DNA from: an uncultured Clostridia bacterium
GTDB lineage: Bacteria; Bacillota; Clostridia; Christensenellales; Aristaeellaceae
NCBI GenBank assembly: GCA_947596085.1
Contig: CANQEW010000008.1
Coordinates: 1 to 64,000, forward strand
Direction: 5' to 3'
Length of the DNA stretch: 64,000 nucleotides
Numbering within the stretch: the first letter of the stretch is position 1; each line of letters starts with the position of its first letter. This document shows, in pieces, positions 1 through 8,555 of this stretch. A program made the translations under genes and the position numbers. A model generated the notes under the pieces. That model searched no databases and was not told where the DNA came from. It saw only the letters and a list, made by a program, of their open reading frames with translations.

Positions 1-96
1 GCAGTTACATTCTATCACTTGGCTCTCTGTTTTTCTTCCTCCTTCTGTTACCTATCTATTGTATCAAAACATGGCGGAAGCTTCGCAATTCCATGC

Positions 97-125
97 TTGA
101 CTTTCTTCGCCGATGCAGCTATAAT
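97..125 (+). promoter_or_regulatory. Sigma-A type promoter of the cobalamin locus
   Basis: A TTGACT -35 box (97-102) and a perfect TATAAT -10 box (120-125) are separated by 17 bases. The predicted transcript starts about 25 bases before the cobalamin riboswitch, so this is the likely main promoter for the long cobalamin operon. The stretch 1-96 shows nothing recognisable. Confidence 0.75.
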
Positions 126-154
126 ATAATCAGAATTTCATATTTGATGAGTTT

Positions 155-345
155 TCAGTGCTCCGCGAGAGCGGAGGTAAAAGGGAATCGGGTGCAAATC
201 CCGAGCGATCCGGTCACTGTAAACGGGGAGAGAGGCCGCCAGGTATCCCATTGCGCGCGAGCGTGAGAAGGGGGCGGCTGATCGGCGATCCGCGAGCCAG
301 GAAACCTGCTGAGAATTCGGTGCACAGCTTCCGAAGAAAGCGCGC
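155..345 (+). promoter_or_regulatory. Cobalamin (AdoCbl) riboswitch
   Basis: The conserved core elements appear in order: AAAAGGGAA, GGTGCAAATCCC, GTCACTGTAA and the B12-box GAGCCAGGAAACCTGC. This order is diagnostic of the cobalamin riboswitch family. The 3' boundary is approximate. It lies between a strong promoter and an intrinsic terminator ahead of the exported CbiK gene, so it most likely shuts the locus off by termination when a cobalamin coenzyme is plentiful. Confidence 0.95.
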
Positions 346-380
346 TGCCCGGATGAGCCAGAGGCTTGTTTTGTTTGCGT

Positions 381-408
381 CCGCCCTTCGGAAGAAGGGC
401 GGCTTTTT
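381..408 (+). terminator. Intrinsic terminator of the riboswitch expression platform
   Basis: A 9-bp perfect stem, CCGCCCTTC paired with GAAGGGCGG, closes a GGAA loop and is followed by CTTTTT. It lies between the aptamer and the first gene, the expected place for ligand-induced premature termination. Confidence 0.85.
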
Positions 409-509
409 CATGCGCCCTTCGCGAGACTGTGACGAAGGCCTGCCGCCAGGACGGCATGCCTTCGAGTCATAGAATACTTGGGCGACCCCCAGAGAGGAAT
501 GGAACTTCC

Positions 510-2213
510 ATGAAGACAATCGTATCCCTTGTTCTGACGCTCTCCCTGCTGCTGGGCTGCGCTGGCATCGCTGCCGCCGAGGCGGCGGTGAAGCCGGTGA
601 TCCTCGTGGTGAGCTTCGGCACCAGCTACAATGACAGCCGCGAGATCACCATCGGCGCGGTGGAGGCCGACATCCAGGCCGCGTTTCCGGATTACGAGGT
701 GCGCCGTGCGTTCACCGCGCAGACCATCATCGACAAGCTGGCCGCGCGCGACGGCATCGAGATCGACAACGTGACCCAGGCCATGGAGCGCCTGATCGCC
801 GACGGCGTGAAGGACGTGGTGCTCCAGCCCACCCACGTGATGAACGGCTTTGAGTATGACGACGTGATCGCCGAGATCGCGCAGTACGCGCCGCAGTTCG
901 ATTCCTTCCGCATTGGCCAGCCGCTGCTGACCAAGCTGGAGGATTACGAGGCCGTCACCGAGGCGCTGCTTGCGGACAGCGAGTTTGTGGGCGAGGACGA
1001 CACCGCCGTCGTCTACATGGGCCACGGCACCGAGCACTTCGCTAACGCCACCTATTCCGAGCTCGAGGCCGTGATGCACAACGCGGGCTACGAGAACGCC
1101 TTCGTGGGCACCGTCGAGGGCTATCCGGGCGTGGACGAGGTCATCGCCAAGCTGAGCGCGGCGGGCGTGAAGAAGGTCGCGCTGTATCCGCTGATGGTGG
1201 TGGCGGGCGACCACGCCAACAACGACATGGCCGGCGACGAGGAGGACTCCTGGAAGACCGTGCTCACCAACGCCGGTTTTGAGGTGACCCCCTTCGTGCA
1301 GGGCATGGGCCAGAACGCGGCCGTGCGCGCGCTGTACGTCAAGCACGTACAGGACGCCATCGACGGCGAGCTCTACGTGCCGCCGATGCCGGCGGTTCTG
1401 GAGAAGGGCGAGACCGATCCGGAGAAGAAGGTCATCGTGGTCGTCAGCTTCGGCACCAGCTACAACGACAGCCGCGACATCACCATCGGCGCGATTGAGA
1501 CCGACATCGCCGCCGCGTATCCCGATTGGACCGTGACCCGCGCGTTCACCGCGCAGACGATCATCGACAAGCTGGCCGCGCGCGACGGCTTGGTGATCGA
1601 AAATGTGACCGAAGCCATGGAGCGCCTGGCCGCCGAGGGCTACGGCACCGTGCTGGTGCAGCCCACCCATGTGATGAACGGCTTCGAATACGACGATCTG
1701 GTGGCCGAGGCCGGCGCCTACGCCCACTGCTTCGACAAGTTTGCCGTGGGCCAGCCGCTGCTCACTGAGGAGGACGATTACGAGGCCGTCATCGACGCGC
1801 TGCTGGCGGAGAACGAGAACTCCGGCTCCGCCGATACCGCGCTGGTCTACATGGGCCACGGCACCGAGCACTGCGCCAACGCCACCTACTCTCAGGTGCA
1901 GGCGATGATGCACGACGAGGGATATGAAAACGCCTTCGTGGGCACCGTCGAAGGCTTCCCGGGCGTGGACGAGATGATCGCCCAGGTCGCCGCCTACGGC
2001 GCGAAGAAGGTCGTGCTGGCTCCGTTCATGGTGGTGGCGGGCGATCATGCCAACAACGACATGGCCGGCGACGAGGAGGATTCCTGGAAGACCGCGTTCA
2101 CCAATGCAGGCTTCGAGGTGGAATGCAGGATCGAGGGCATGGGCCAGAACGCGGCGATCCGCGCGCTCTACGTGGAGCACGTGCGGGACGCCATCGAAGA
2201 AAACGGCCTCTAA
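510..2213 (+). CDS. Exported tandem CbiK-type cobaltochelatase (two CbiK domains)
   Basis: CbiK inserts Co2+ into sirohydrochlorin or its precorrin. This 567-residue protein carries two full CbiK domains (about 28-285 and 304-567) that are close copies of each other. Both keep the two metal-site histidines of the family: H172 (MGHGTEH) with H235 (GDHANND) in the first, and H450 with H513 in the second, both 63 residues apart. The N-terminus is a hydrophobic signal with a lipobox-like LLLGC, so it is probably a lipoprotein or secreted. The ATG at 510 was chosen because the signal begins there. Export is known for some CbiK proteins (periplasmic CbiK in Desulfovibrio), but a corrin-pathway chelatase is expected in the cytosol. 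It may act in extracellular cobalt or tetrapyrrole handling rather than biosynthesis. It is the first gene after the riboswitch. Confidence 0.85.
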   Translation: MKTIVSLVLTLSLLLGCAGIAAAEAAVKPVILVVSFGTSYNDSREITIGAVEADIQAAFPDYEVRRAFTAQTIIDKLAARDGIEIDNVTQAMERLIADGVKDVVLQPTHVMNGFEYDDVIAEIAQYAPQFDSFRIGQPLLTKLEDYEAVTEALLADSEFVGEDDTAVVYMGHGTEHFANATYSELEAVMHNAGYENAFVGTVEGYPGVDEVIAKLSAAGVKKVALYPLMVVAGDHANNDMAGDEEDSWKTVLTNAGFEVTPFVQGMGQNAAVRALYVKHVQDAIDGELYVPPMPAVLEKGETDPEKKVIVVVSFGTSYNDSRDITIGAIETDIAAAYPDWTVTRAFTAQTIIDKLAARDGLVIENVTEAMERLAAEGYGTVLVQPTHVMNGFEYDDLVAEAGAYAHCFDKFAVGQPLLTEEDDYEAVIDALLAENENSGSADTALVYMGHGTEHCANATYSQVQAMMHDEGYENAFVGTVEGFPGVDEMIAQVAAYGAKKVVLAPFMVVAGDHANNDMAGDEEDSWKTAFTNAGFEVECRIEGMGQNAAIRALYVEHVRDAIEENGL

Positions 2214-2227
2214 TCGACGAAGCGATC

Positions 2228-2253
2228 GGGAGGCCGTCGGAGCGCGGCCTCCC
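2228..2253. other. Intercistronic hairpin
   Basis: GGGAGGCC pairs with GGCCTCCC between the CbiK gene and the next coding region. There is no T-run, so it is more likely an mRNA stability or processing element than a terminator. Confidence 0.4.
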
Positions 2254-2271
2254 AGTCATGGAGGAGAAATT

Positions 2272-3312
2272 ATGAGAAAGCGGATCTGCCTGCTGGCGCT
2301 GGCACTCGCGCTGTGGCTGTGCGCGGCGGCCCATGCCGAAGGGGTCGGGGACGGCCTGTACACCGTGGGTGCGGAGTCGAACGCGAGCATGTTTCGGATC
2401 GTCAAGTGCGTGCTGCGCGTGGAGGACGGCGAGATGACCGCCGTGCTCACCATGAGCGGCCAGGGCTACGGCTACGTCTATCCCGGCACCGCCGCGGAGG
2501 CGGACGCCGCGCCGCGCGAGAGCTGGATTCCCTATGAATTGAACTTCGAGGGGCAGAAGACATTCGCCGTGCCGATTCCGGGGTTGGACGTGGACGTGAA
2601 CGTTGCCGCCTGGTCGATCAAGTACGAGAAGTGGTACGACCGCGTGCTGCGCTTCCACTCCAACTCGCTGAGCGAATACGCCGAGATCGCCCCCGAGGGG
2701 AGCTACGATGGCGCGCTGATCTCCGATACCGCGCTGGACGGCGCGGCGGCGCTGCTGACGAGCGCGGGCGGCGCGATGACGGTGGAGATCGAGGCCGAGG
2801 GCGTGCAAGCCGTCCGCGTGGACGGCGAGGAGTATTCGGCCGAGGATGGCAGGTTGATCCTTCCGCTGCCGTCTCTGGACGAACGGATCGCGGTGGAGGC
2901 GGAGATGGACGGCGAATGGAGCGCGGGCTGGCTGCGGCTGAGGTCCGCCGGGCTCGCAGAACACCGCGTGACGCCCGACGACGGCACGTACTCCATCGAG
3001 GTCAAAACAGACTCTGGTCTGCTGAAGTTTACCGATTGCGTGCTGCGCGTGTCGGAGGGGAGGATGACCGCCGTGCTGACCGCGAAGAACGACAGCTTTG
3101 ACTGCGTCTACCCCGGCACCGCCGCCGAGGCGCTGGCGGACGAGGCGGGCAGGGTTCCCGCCGCGCCCGACGCGAGCGGCGCGTACACCTACATTCTGGA
3201 GGTGCCCGGCCTGGACGTCGAAGTGCCGCTGGCGACCTTCTCGGCGGGCAAGAACCGCTGGTACGACCGCACGCTGACCTTCGATTCCGCCACGCTGGAA
3301 CCGATCTCCTGA
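2272..3312 (+). CDS. Exported protein with three DG-x-Y beta-domains (NEAT-like)
   Basis: A 346-residue protein with a clear Sec signal (about 1-22). Three repeated units of about 100 residues follow (about 25-130, 140-240, 245-346). Units 1 and 3 share the pattern DG-x-Y near the start, an MF or LLKF aromatic step, DG/EG-x-MTAVLT, YPGTAAEA and a closing WYDR motif; unit 2 is degenerate. The same unit recurs in the next gene. The order of the motifs, above all the terminal W-Y, recalls NEAT haem-binding beta-sandwiches, but this is a resemblance only. It follows the CbiK gene by 58 bases with a good ribosome binding site (GGAGGAG). A surface ligand-binding role in the B12-regulated uptake system is inferred. 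Confidence 0.65.
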   Translation: MRKRICLLALALALWLCAAAHAEGVGDGLYTVGAESNASMFRIVKCVLRVEDGEMTAVLTMSGQGYGYVYPGTAAEADAAPRESWIPYELNFEGQKTFAVPIPGLDVDVNVAAWSIKYEKWYDRVLRFHSNSLSEYAEIAPEGSYDGALISDTALDGAAALLTSAGGAMTVEIEAEGVQAVRVDGEEYSAEDGRLILPLPSLDERIAVEAEMDGEWSAGWLRLRSAGLAEHRVTPDDGTYSIEVKTDSGLLKFTDCVLRVSEGRMTAVLTAKNDSFDCVYPGTAAEALADEAGRVPAAPDASGAYTYILEVPGLDVEVPLATFSAGKNRWYDRTLTFDSATLEPIS

Positions 3313-3364
3313 CGCAAGAGCGACGAGGGATGGACGAAACTGCCGTCCCGGAAGGGAAGAAACC

Positions 3365-6307
3365 ATGAAGAAGAATCGACGCATCCTTGCGATGCTGGTA
3401 TTGATCGCGATGCTCGCGGCGGCGCTCGGCGCCGGAGCGGAGGCCACCCTGACCGGACGCGCGCATCGCCCGACCCCTTCGCCAAGCACCGGGAGCAGTT
3501 GGGTGAACACGCCCGATCCGGATGCGCAGGACAGTCAATCCCCCGAAGCGGGAGCGACGGGCGCGCCCGGCCTGGAAACCGCGGGTGCGGAGACGCCCGT
3601 GCCCGATGACAGTGCCTTCGAGCCCGGAGAAGAGACGCCCGTGCCCGAGGGGGAGATCTTCTTGCCCGGGGAGGGGACGTCCATGCCGGATGGAACGGAA
3701 TCCCCCGCGCCGGAGGAGAGCGGCGAAGCTTCGCCCGAGCCTGTCGAGGCGACCCCGGATGCGGAAACCACGCCAGAAGCGGAAACCACGCTGGAAGTGG
3801 AGGCCACGCCGGAGGCGGAGGCAACTTCGGATGCGGCCGGCGATGCGCAGGGCGGCGTCACTTCCCCCGTGGACGACTCCACGACGCTCCCGGACGGCAG
3901 CTACGCACCGGAGGAGTTTCACTTCTCGGGCGGCACCGGAAAGACGAAGATCAGCTGCGCGCGGGTCGTCGTATCCGGCGGACGGGCGCGCGCGGCCATC
4001 GCATTCAGCAGCGTGAACTACACCCTCGTCAAGGCGAGCGGACAGCGGTTTGAGGCGCAGGCAGAGGGCGGCGGCTCCAGCTTTACCATCCCCGTCGCGC
4101 TGAATCAGGATAACCGCATCCTCGCCACGACCACCGCGATGGGCGCGTCCCATGAGATCGAGTATATCATTCACATCACCCTGACCGGAACCGGCGATCC
4201 CGGGGACGAACCAGACGAATATGAGGATGGAGACTACGGCATCGACATCGAGAGCGACTACAAGATGTTCAGGATCGCGTCGTCCTCGGCGAAGGTGTCG
4301 CAGGGCAAGGTGGTCGTTACCATTTGCACAGACTCGGTCAGTTACGACCGCATCTACATCGGCGCGAAGGAGGATCTGGATCGTTCCGGCTTCGTCCAGG
4401 GCGCGTTGAACGACGCGGGCACGGGCTACAGCTTTACCTTCGAGCTGCCCAAGTCCTGCATGGGAAGGAGCATCGACTTCGTGCCCGGCAAGCCCGACGG
4501 CACGTGGTATGAAAAGAAGCAGTATCACCTGATCATTCCCGAGGCGCTGGGCGACAAGCTCGGCGGCGCGGACGAGCCGGAGGTTCCCGATCTCGAGGAC
4601 GGCGAGTACGGCGTGGAGGTCGAATCGAGCGCGAGCATGTTCAAGGTGGTGAAAGCGGTGCTGACGGCGAAGGGCGGCAGCTACACTGCCGTGATCACGC
4701 TGAGCGGCACGGGCTACGACAAGCTGTACATGGGAACCGCCGCCGAGGCCGAGACGGCGGACGCGGGCACGTACATCGGCTGCACGGCGGACGCGGAGGG
4801 AAAGTACGCGTTCGCGATTCCGGTGCCCGCGCTGGACGCGCCGGTCGATGTGGCGGCGCATTCGGTGAAGAACGACAAGTGGTACGATCGGCAGCTCACC
4901 TTTAAATCCGACACGCTACGGAAGCCGGAGGCCCCTGATCTTGAGGACGGCGAGTACGGCGTGGAGGTCGAGTCGAGCGCGAGCATGTTCAAGGTGGTGA
5001 AGGCGGTGCTGACGGCGAAGGGCGGCAGCTATACCGCCGTAATCACGCTGAGCGGCACGGGCTACGACAAGCTGTACATGGGAACCGCCGCCGAGGCCGA
5101 GACGGCGGACGCGGGCACGTACATCGGCTGCACGGCGGACGCGGAGGGAAAGTACACGTTCGCGATTCCGGTGCCCGCGCTGGACGCGCCGGTCGATGTG
5201 GCGGCGCACTCGGTGAAGAACGACAAGTGGTACGATCGGCAGCTCACCTTCAAGTCCGATACGCTGCAACAGGTTGGCGGCGCGGAGGAAACGGCGGCCC
5301 CGTCTCCCTCTCCGTCGCCTTCGCCCGCACCGGCGGAGACGCCCGAGGCCGACCTGAACGGCTCCACGAGCCGGGTGGACAGCTCCACCGCGCTGGCGGA
5401 CGGCGTGTACGCGCCCGACCGTTTCTCCTACTCCGGCGGCACGGGCAAGGTGACGCTTTCCTGCCCGCGGGTTACGGTGTCCGGCGGAAGGGCGAAGGCC
5501 ACGATCGTGTTCTCCAGCCCCAGCTTCTCCTATGTGAAGGCGAACGGCCAGAAGATCTACGGTTCGCACGGCGGGAGCTCGTCGAGTTTCGAGATCCCGG
5601 TGAAGCTCAACGCGAACAATCGAATCATCGGCATGACCACGGCCATGTCCCAGGATCACGAGGTGGAGTACACCATCTACGTCTATCTGGCAGCGGCAGA
5701 GGAGGGCGGCGGCGCGAGCGCGGACGCTCCCGCGGTGCCCGGACTGACGTATCTGTCGAAGGATGAATTCGACGCGGCGGAATTTTTCGCCATCTATCGC
5801 TACGCGGGCGGTTCCACCGTGATCGAGGTAGAGGGCGCGGGGCGCTATCTGATTGCGGGCGAGGGAACGGAGCTGCCCGCCGGCATCGAGGAGGAGCTGA
5901 CTGTGCTGCCCCGCCCGGTGGAGGCGGCCTACGCGGCCGACGAGGCGATCTATGATCGGATCGCGTGCATTGGCGATCCCGACGCGCTGTCGGCGGTAAA
6001 GCTCGCGGGCTTCGAGGGCGGAGCGCCGGGCTTCGCGGGAAGCTGCGAGGCCCCGGACTATGCCGCACTGCTGAAGGCCGGCTGCGATCTGGCCGTCATG
6101 CCGAGGGAATTTGCCGAAGCGGAGGCCCATTCGGACGTGGTCGAGCGGCTTGGTCTGCTGGGCATTCCGGTGTTTGTGGACCGCTCGCTGGACGAGGCGA
6201 GCGATGCCGCGCGGCTGGAATGGATCAAGGCCTACGGCGTGATCTTCGATTGCGAGGAGGAAGCGCGGGCCGCCTACGCGGCCATGGCCGCGGCGCAGGC
6301 CGCCTGA
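3365..6307 (+). CDS. Large exported mosaic protein: Pro/Glu/Thr stalk, five beta-domains, half a binding-protein fold
   Basis: A 980-residue exported protein. Order: signal (1-26), low-complexity Pro/Glu/Thr stalk (about 35-170), beta-domain type A (about 176-275, SGGTGK...TTAMGASHEIEY), type B units (about 285-390, 409-517, 525-633; DGEYGVEVESSASMFKV...KWYDR), a second type A (about 677-775) and a C-terminal region (about 790-980). That region aligns by eye with the N-terminal lobe of the binding protein encoded next door, but the second lobe is absent. B units 2 and 3 are almost identical, also in DNA. Type A and B units are of a sort seen near clostridial iron/haem-type ABC transporters; a ligand is not known to me. 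Capture of a tetrapyrrole or metal complex at the surface is inferred. Confidence 0.65.
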   Translation: MKKNRRILAMLVLIAMLAAALGAGAEATLTGRAHRPTPSPSTGSSWVNTPDPDAQDSQSPEAGATGAPGLETAGAETPVPDDSAFEPGEETPVPEGEIFLPGEGTSMPDGTESPAPEESGEASPEPVEATPDAETTPEAETTLEVEATPEAEATSDAAGDAQGGVTSPVDDSTTLPDGSYAPEEFHFSGGTGKTKISCARVVVSGGRARAAIAFSSVNYTLVKASGQRFEAQAEGGGSSFTIPVALNQDNRILATTTAMGASHEIEYIIHITLTGTGDPGDEPDEYEDGDYGIDIESDYKMFRIASSSAKVSQGKVVVTICTDSVSYDRIYIGAKEDLDRSGFVQGALNDAGTGYSFTFELPKSCMGRSIDFVPGKPDGTWYEKKQYHLIIPEALGDKLGGADEPEVPDLEDGEYGVEVESSASMFKVVKAVLTAKGGSYTAVITLSGTGYDKLYMGTAAEAETADAGTYIGCTADAEGKYAFAIPVPALDAPVDVAAHSVKNDKWYDRQLTFKSDTLRKPEAPDLEDGEYGVEVESSASMFKVVKAVLTAKGGSYTAVITLSGTGYDKLYMGTAAEAETADAGTYIGCTADAEGKYTFAIPVPALDAPVDVAAHSVKNDKWYDRQLTFKSDTLQQVGGAEETAAPSPSPSPSPAPAETPEADLNGSTSRVDSSTALADGVYAPDRFSYSGGTGKVTLSCPRVTVSGGRAKATIVFSSPSFSYVKANGQKIYGSHGGSSSSFEIPVKLNANNRIIGMTTAMSQDHEVEYTIYVYLAAAEEGGGASADAPAVPGLTYLSKDEFDAAEFFAIYRYAGGSTVIEVEGAGRYLIAGEGTELPAGIEEELTVLPRPVEAAYAADEAIYDRIACIGDPDALSAVKLAGFEGGAPGFAGSCEAPDYAALLKAGCDLAVMPREFAEAEAHSDVVERLGLLGIPVFVDRSLDEASDAARLEWIKAYGVIFDCEEEARAAYAAMAAAQAA
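4589..5261 (+). repeat. Near-identical tandem duplication inside the mosaic surface protein gene
   Basis: Two direct copies of about 325 bp start at 4589 and 4937 (period 348 bp, 116 codons). They differ at only a few, mostly silent, positions. This indicates a recent in-frame domain duplication and a potential site for repeat-number change by recombination. Confidence 0.85.
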
Positions 6308-6383
6308 CGAGACAATTCTGCCTTCCGGCGGGCGGCTCGCCGCGAGCCGCCCGCGCGGACGATTGAGAGAGGATGAGCGCATA

Positions 6384-7496
6384 ATGAAGAGAATCGCCTG
6401 CGCGCTGCTGGCGCTGGCGCTGCTCTGCGGCTTCGCGCTGGCGGAGCGGGGATCGGAGCTTCCGGGCCTGACCTGGGAGTCCCGCATGGAGCTTCGGTAC
6501 GCCACGGGCTTTTCCGTGGACTACTACGAGGGCGGCTACGCCCTGATCGACGTCGCGGGCGAGGGGCGCTGCCTGGTGGTGCCCGAGGGCATGGACGCGC
6601 CGGAAGGACTGGACGCGGACGTCGCTGTGCTCCGGCAGCCGCTGAATCGCATCTATCTGGCGGCCACCTCCGCGATGGCGCTGTTCGACGCGCTGGGCGC
6701 GCTGGACGATATCCGCCTGTCGAGCGTGCAGCAGTCGGGCTGGTACGTGGACAACGCCGCCGCCGCGATGGAGGCGGGCGACATGCTCTATGGCGGCAAG
6801 TATTCCGAGCCCGACTATGAGCTCATGGTCAACGAGGGCTGCGATCTGGCCATCGAATCCACGATGATTCACCACAGCCCCAAGGTTCAGGAGATGATCG
6901 AGCTGCTGGGCATACCGGTGTTCGTGGAGCGCGCCAGCTATGAGGAGAACCCGCTGGGCCGCACCGAATGGATCCGGCTGTACGCCGTTCTGACGGACAG
7001 GGAGGCGGAGGCCGAGCGCTTCATGGAGGCGCAGGAGGCCGCCGTGGCGGAGCTGGAGGGCTTCGAGAACACCGAAAAGACCGTGGCGTTCTTCTACATC
7101 AGCTCCGACGGCTCCGCGGTGGTGCGCGCCTCGTCGGATTACGTGCCGAGGATGATCGAGATGGCCGGGGGACGGTATGTGTTCGACGACCTCGTCAGCG
7201 AGGAGAGCGCCCGTTCCACGCTGTCGATCTCTCTGGAGGAATTCTACGCCGCCGCCGTGGACGCGGACTATCTGGTGTACAACGCCACCATCGACGATCC
7301 GCTGGCCGATGTGAACGGCCTGCTCGCCAAGAGTCCGCTGTTCGCCGACTTCAAGGCCGTGAAGGAGGGCAACGTGTTCTGCACGGGCAAGTACCTGTAC
7401 CAGGCCACGGACATCGTGGCGGATACGATTCTCGACTTTCACAGGATGCTCACGGGCCGGGAGGAGGAGATGAACTTCCTCTACGAGCTGCATTGA
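6384..7496 (+). CDS. Periplasmic-type substrate-binding protein of a B12/siderophore-class ABC importer
   Basis: A 370-residue FecB/BtuF-class binding protein with a signal peptide (about 1-20). It has an N-terminal lobe, a linking helix around residues 210-235 and a C-terminal lobe ending in NVFCTGKYLYQATDIVAD. It lacks an obvious lipobox cysteine, which is unusual for a Gram-positive binding protein and suggests membrane retention through its signal or through partner proteins. It is directly followed by the permease and ATPase genes. Given the upstream cobalamin riboswitch, the substrate is probably a corrinoid, another tetrapyrrole or a cobalt complex; the sequence alone does not decide. 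Confidence 0.8.
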   Translation: MKRIACALLALALLCGFALAERGSELPGLTWESRMELRYATGFSVDYYEGGYALIDVAGEGRCLVVPEGMDAPEGLDADVAVLRQPLNRIYLAATSAMALFDALGALDDIRLSSVQQSGWYVDNAAAAMEAGDMLYGGKYSEPDYELMVNEGCDLAIESTMIHHSPKVQEMIELLGIPVFVERASYEENPLGRTEWIRLYAVLTDREAEAERFMEAQEAAVAELEGFENTEKTVAFFYISSDGSAVVRASSDYVPRMIEMAGGRYVFDDLVSEESARSTLSISLEEFYAAAVDADYLVYNATIDDPLADVNGLLAKSPLFADFKAVKEGNVFCTGKYLYQATDIVADTILDFHRMLTGREEEMNFLYELH

Positions 7497-7511
7497 CCGC
7501 CGGAGGCAGGC

Positions 7512-8552
7512 ATGAGCGAAAGAAGCTTTGACGCCGCGAAGCTGCGCCGCCGCGTTCGCTGCCAGTGCGTGTTCCTCGCGCTGGCGGCGGCGCTGTGCGT
7601 GATCGTGGTGCTCAACATCAACATCGGCTCCGTGCCGATTCCCGTTCGGGAGATCGCGCGCATCCTCTTTCTCCGCGCGGGCGATCCCGTGCAGCTGAGC
7701 ATCATCTGGAAGATCCGCCTGCCGCGCATCGCGATGGCGGCGCTGCTGGGCGGCGCGCTGTCGCTCTCGGGCTTTCTGCTGCAGACCTTCTTCGGCAACC
7801 CCATCGCCGGGCCGTTCGTGCTGGGCATCTCCTCGGGGGCGAAGATGGTGGTGGCGCTGGCGATGATCTACTTCCTGGAGCGCCTGGGGAGCGTCTCCTC
7901 CTGGGTGCTGATTCTGGCGGCGTTCGCGGGGGCGCTCCTCTCGATGGGCTTCATACTGCTGTTCTCCCGGCGCTTGAAGCACATGGCGGCGCTGCTGGTG
8001 GCGGGCATCATGATCGGCTACATCTGCTCGGCGGCGACGGACTTCGTCGTCACCTTCGCCGAGGACAGCGACATCGTGAACCTCCACGGCTGGTCGCTGG
8101 GCAGCTTTTCGGGCATGAGCTGGGACAACGTGGCCGTGGCCGCGGCCGTGGTGGGCGCGGCGGCGGCGCTGGTGTTCTGCATGGCCAAGCCCATCGGCGC
8201 GTACCAGCTCGGCGAGAACTATGCCCGCAGCATGGGCGTGAACGTCCGCGCCTTCCGCGTGGGGCTGATTCTGCTCTCCAGCGTGCTCTCCGCCTGCGTC
8301 ACGGCGTTCGCGGGGCCGATCTCCTTCGTGGGCATCGCCGTGCCGCACCTGACCAAGCGCTTTTTGAACAGCTCGAAGCCGCTGATCGTCATTCCCGCCA
8401 CCTTCCTCTGCGGGGCGGTGTTCTGCATGCTCTGCGATCTGATCGCGCGCACAGCCTTCGCGCCCACCGAGCTCAACATATCGACCGTCACCTCGGTATT
8501 CGGTGCGCCGGTGGTCATCGCGATGATGCTGCGCCGCCAGAGGGAGAGGTGA
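7512..8552 (+). CDS. FecCD/BtuC-family ABC permease
   Basis: A 346-residue polytopic membrane protein with the about ten helices of the FecCD family and family motifs such as LPRIAMAALLGGALSLSG, GNPIAGPFVLGISSGA and SFVGIAVPHLTKRF. Only one permease gene is present, so the transporter is expected to use a homodimer, as BtuC does. It starts 15 bases after the binding-protein gene with a good ribosome binding site (GGAGG) and is followed 3 bases later by the ATPase. Confidence 0.9.
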   Translation: MSERSFDAAKLRRRVRCQCVFLALAAALCVIVVLNINIGSVPIPVREIARILFLRAGDPVQLSIIWKIRLPRIAMAALLGGALSLSGFLLQTFFGNPIAGPFVLGISSGAKMVVALAMIYFLERLGSVSSWVLILAAFAGALLSMGFILLFSRRLKHMAALLVAGIMIGYICSAATDFVVTFAEDSDIVNLHGWSLGSFSGMSWDNVAVAAAVVGAAAALVFCMAKPIGAYQLGENYARSMGVNVRAFRVGLILLSSVLSACVTAFAGPISFVGIAVPHLTKRFLNSSKPLIVIPATFLCGAVFCMLCDLIARTAFAPTELNISTVTSVFGAPVVIAMMLRRQRER

Positions 8553-8555
8553 GCC

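Noticed and set aside
408-2180. Long leftward open frame of 590 codons opposite the double CbiK gene
   Set aside because: It is a codon-bias shadow of the GC-rich plus-strand gene. It has no family motif and no ribosome binding site, and it would oppose the riboswitch-controlled gene. Similar antisense frames at 2098-3510, 6225-9221 and 40724-43672 were rejected for the same reason.
4589-5261. Assembly duplication as the cause of the near-identical repeats
   Set aside because: The copies differ at several positions and are joined in frame with distinct linkers, so a true tandem duplication is more likely. Read-depth data would be needed to exclude a collapsed or expanded repeat.
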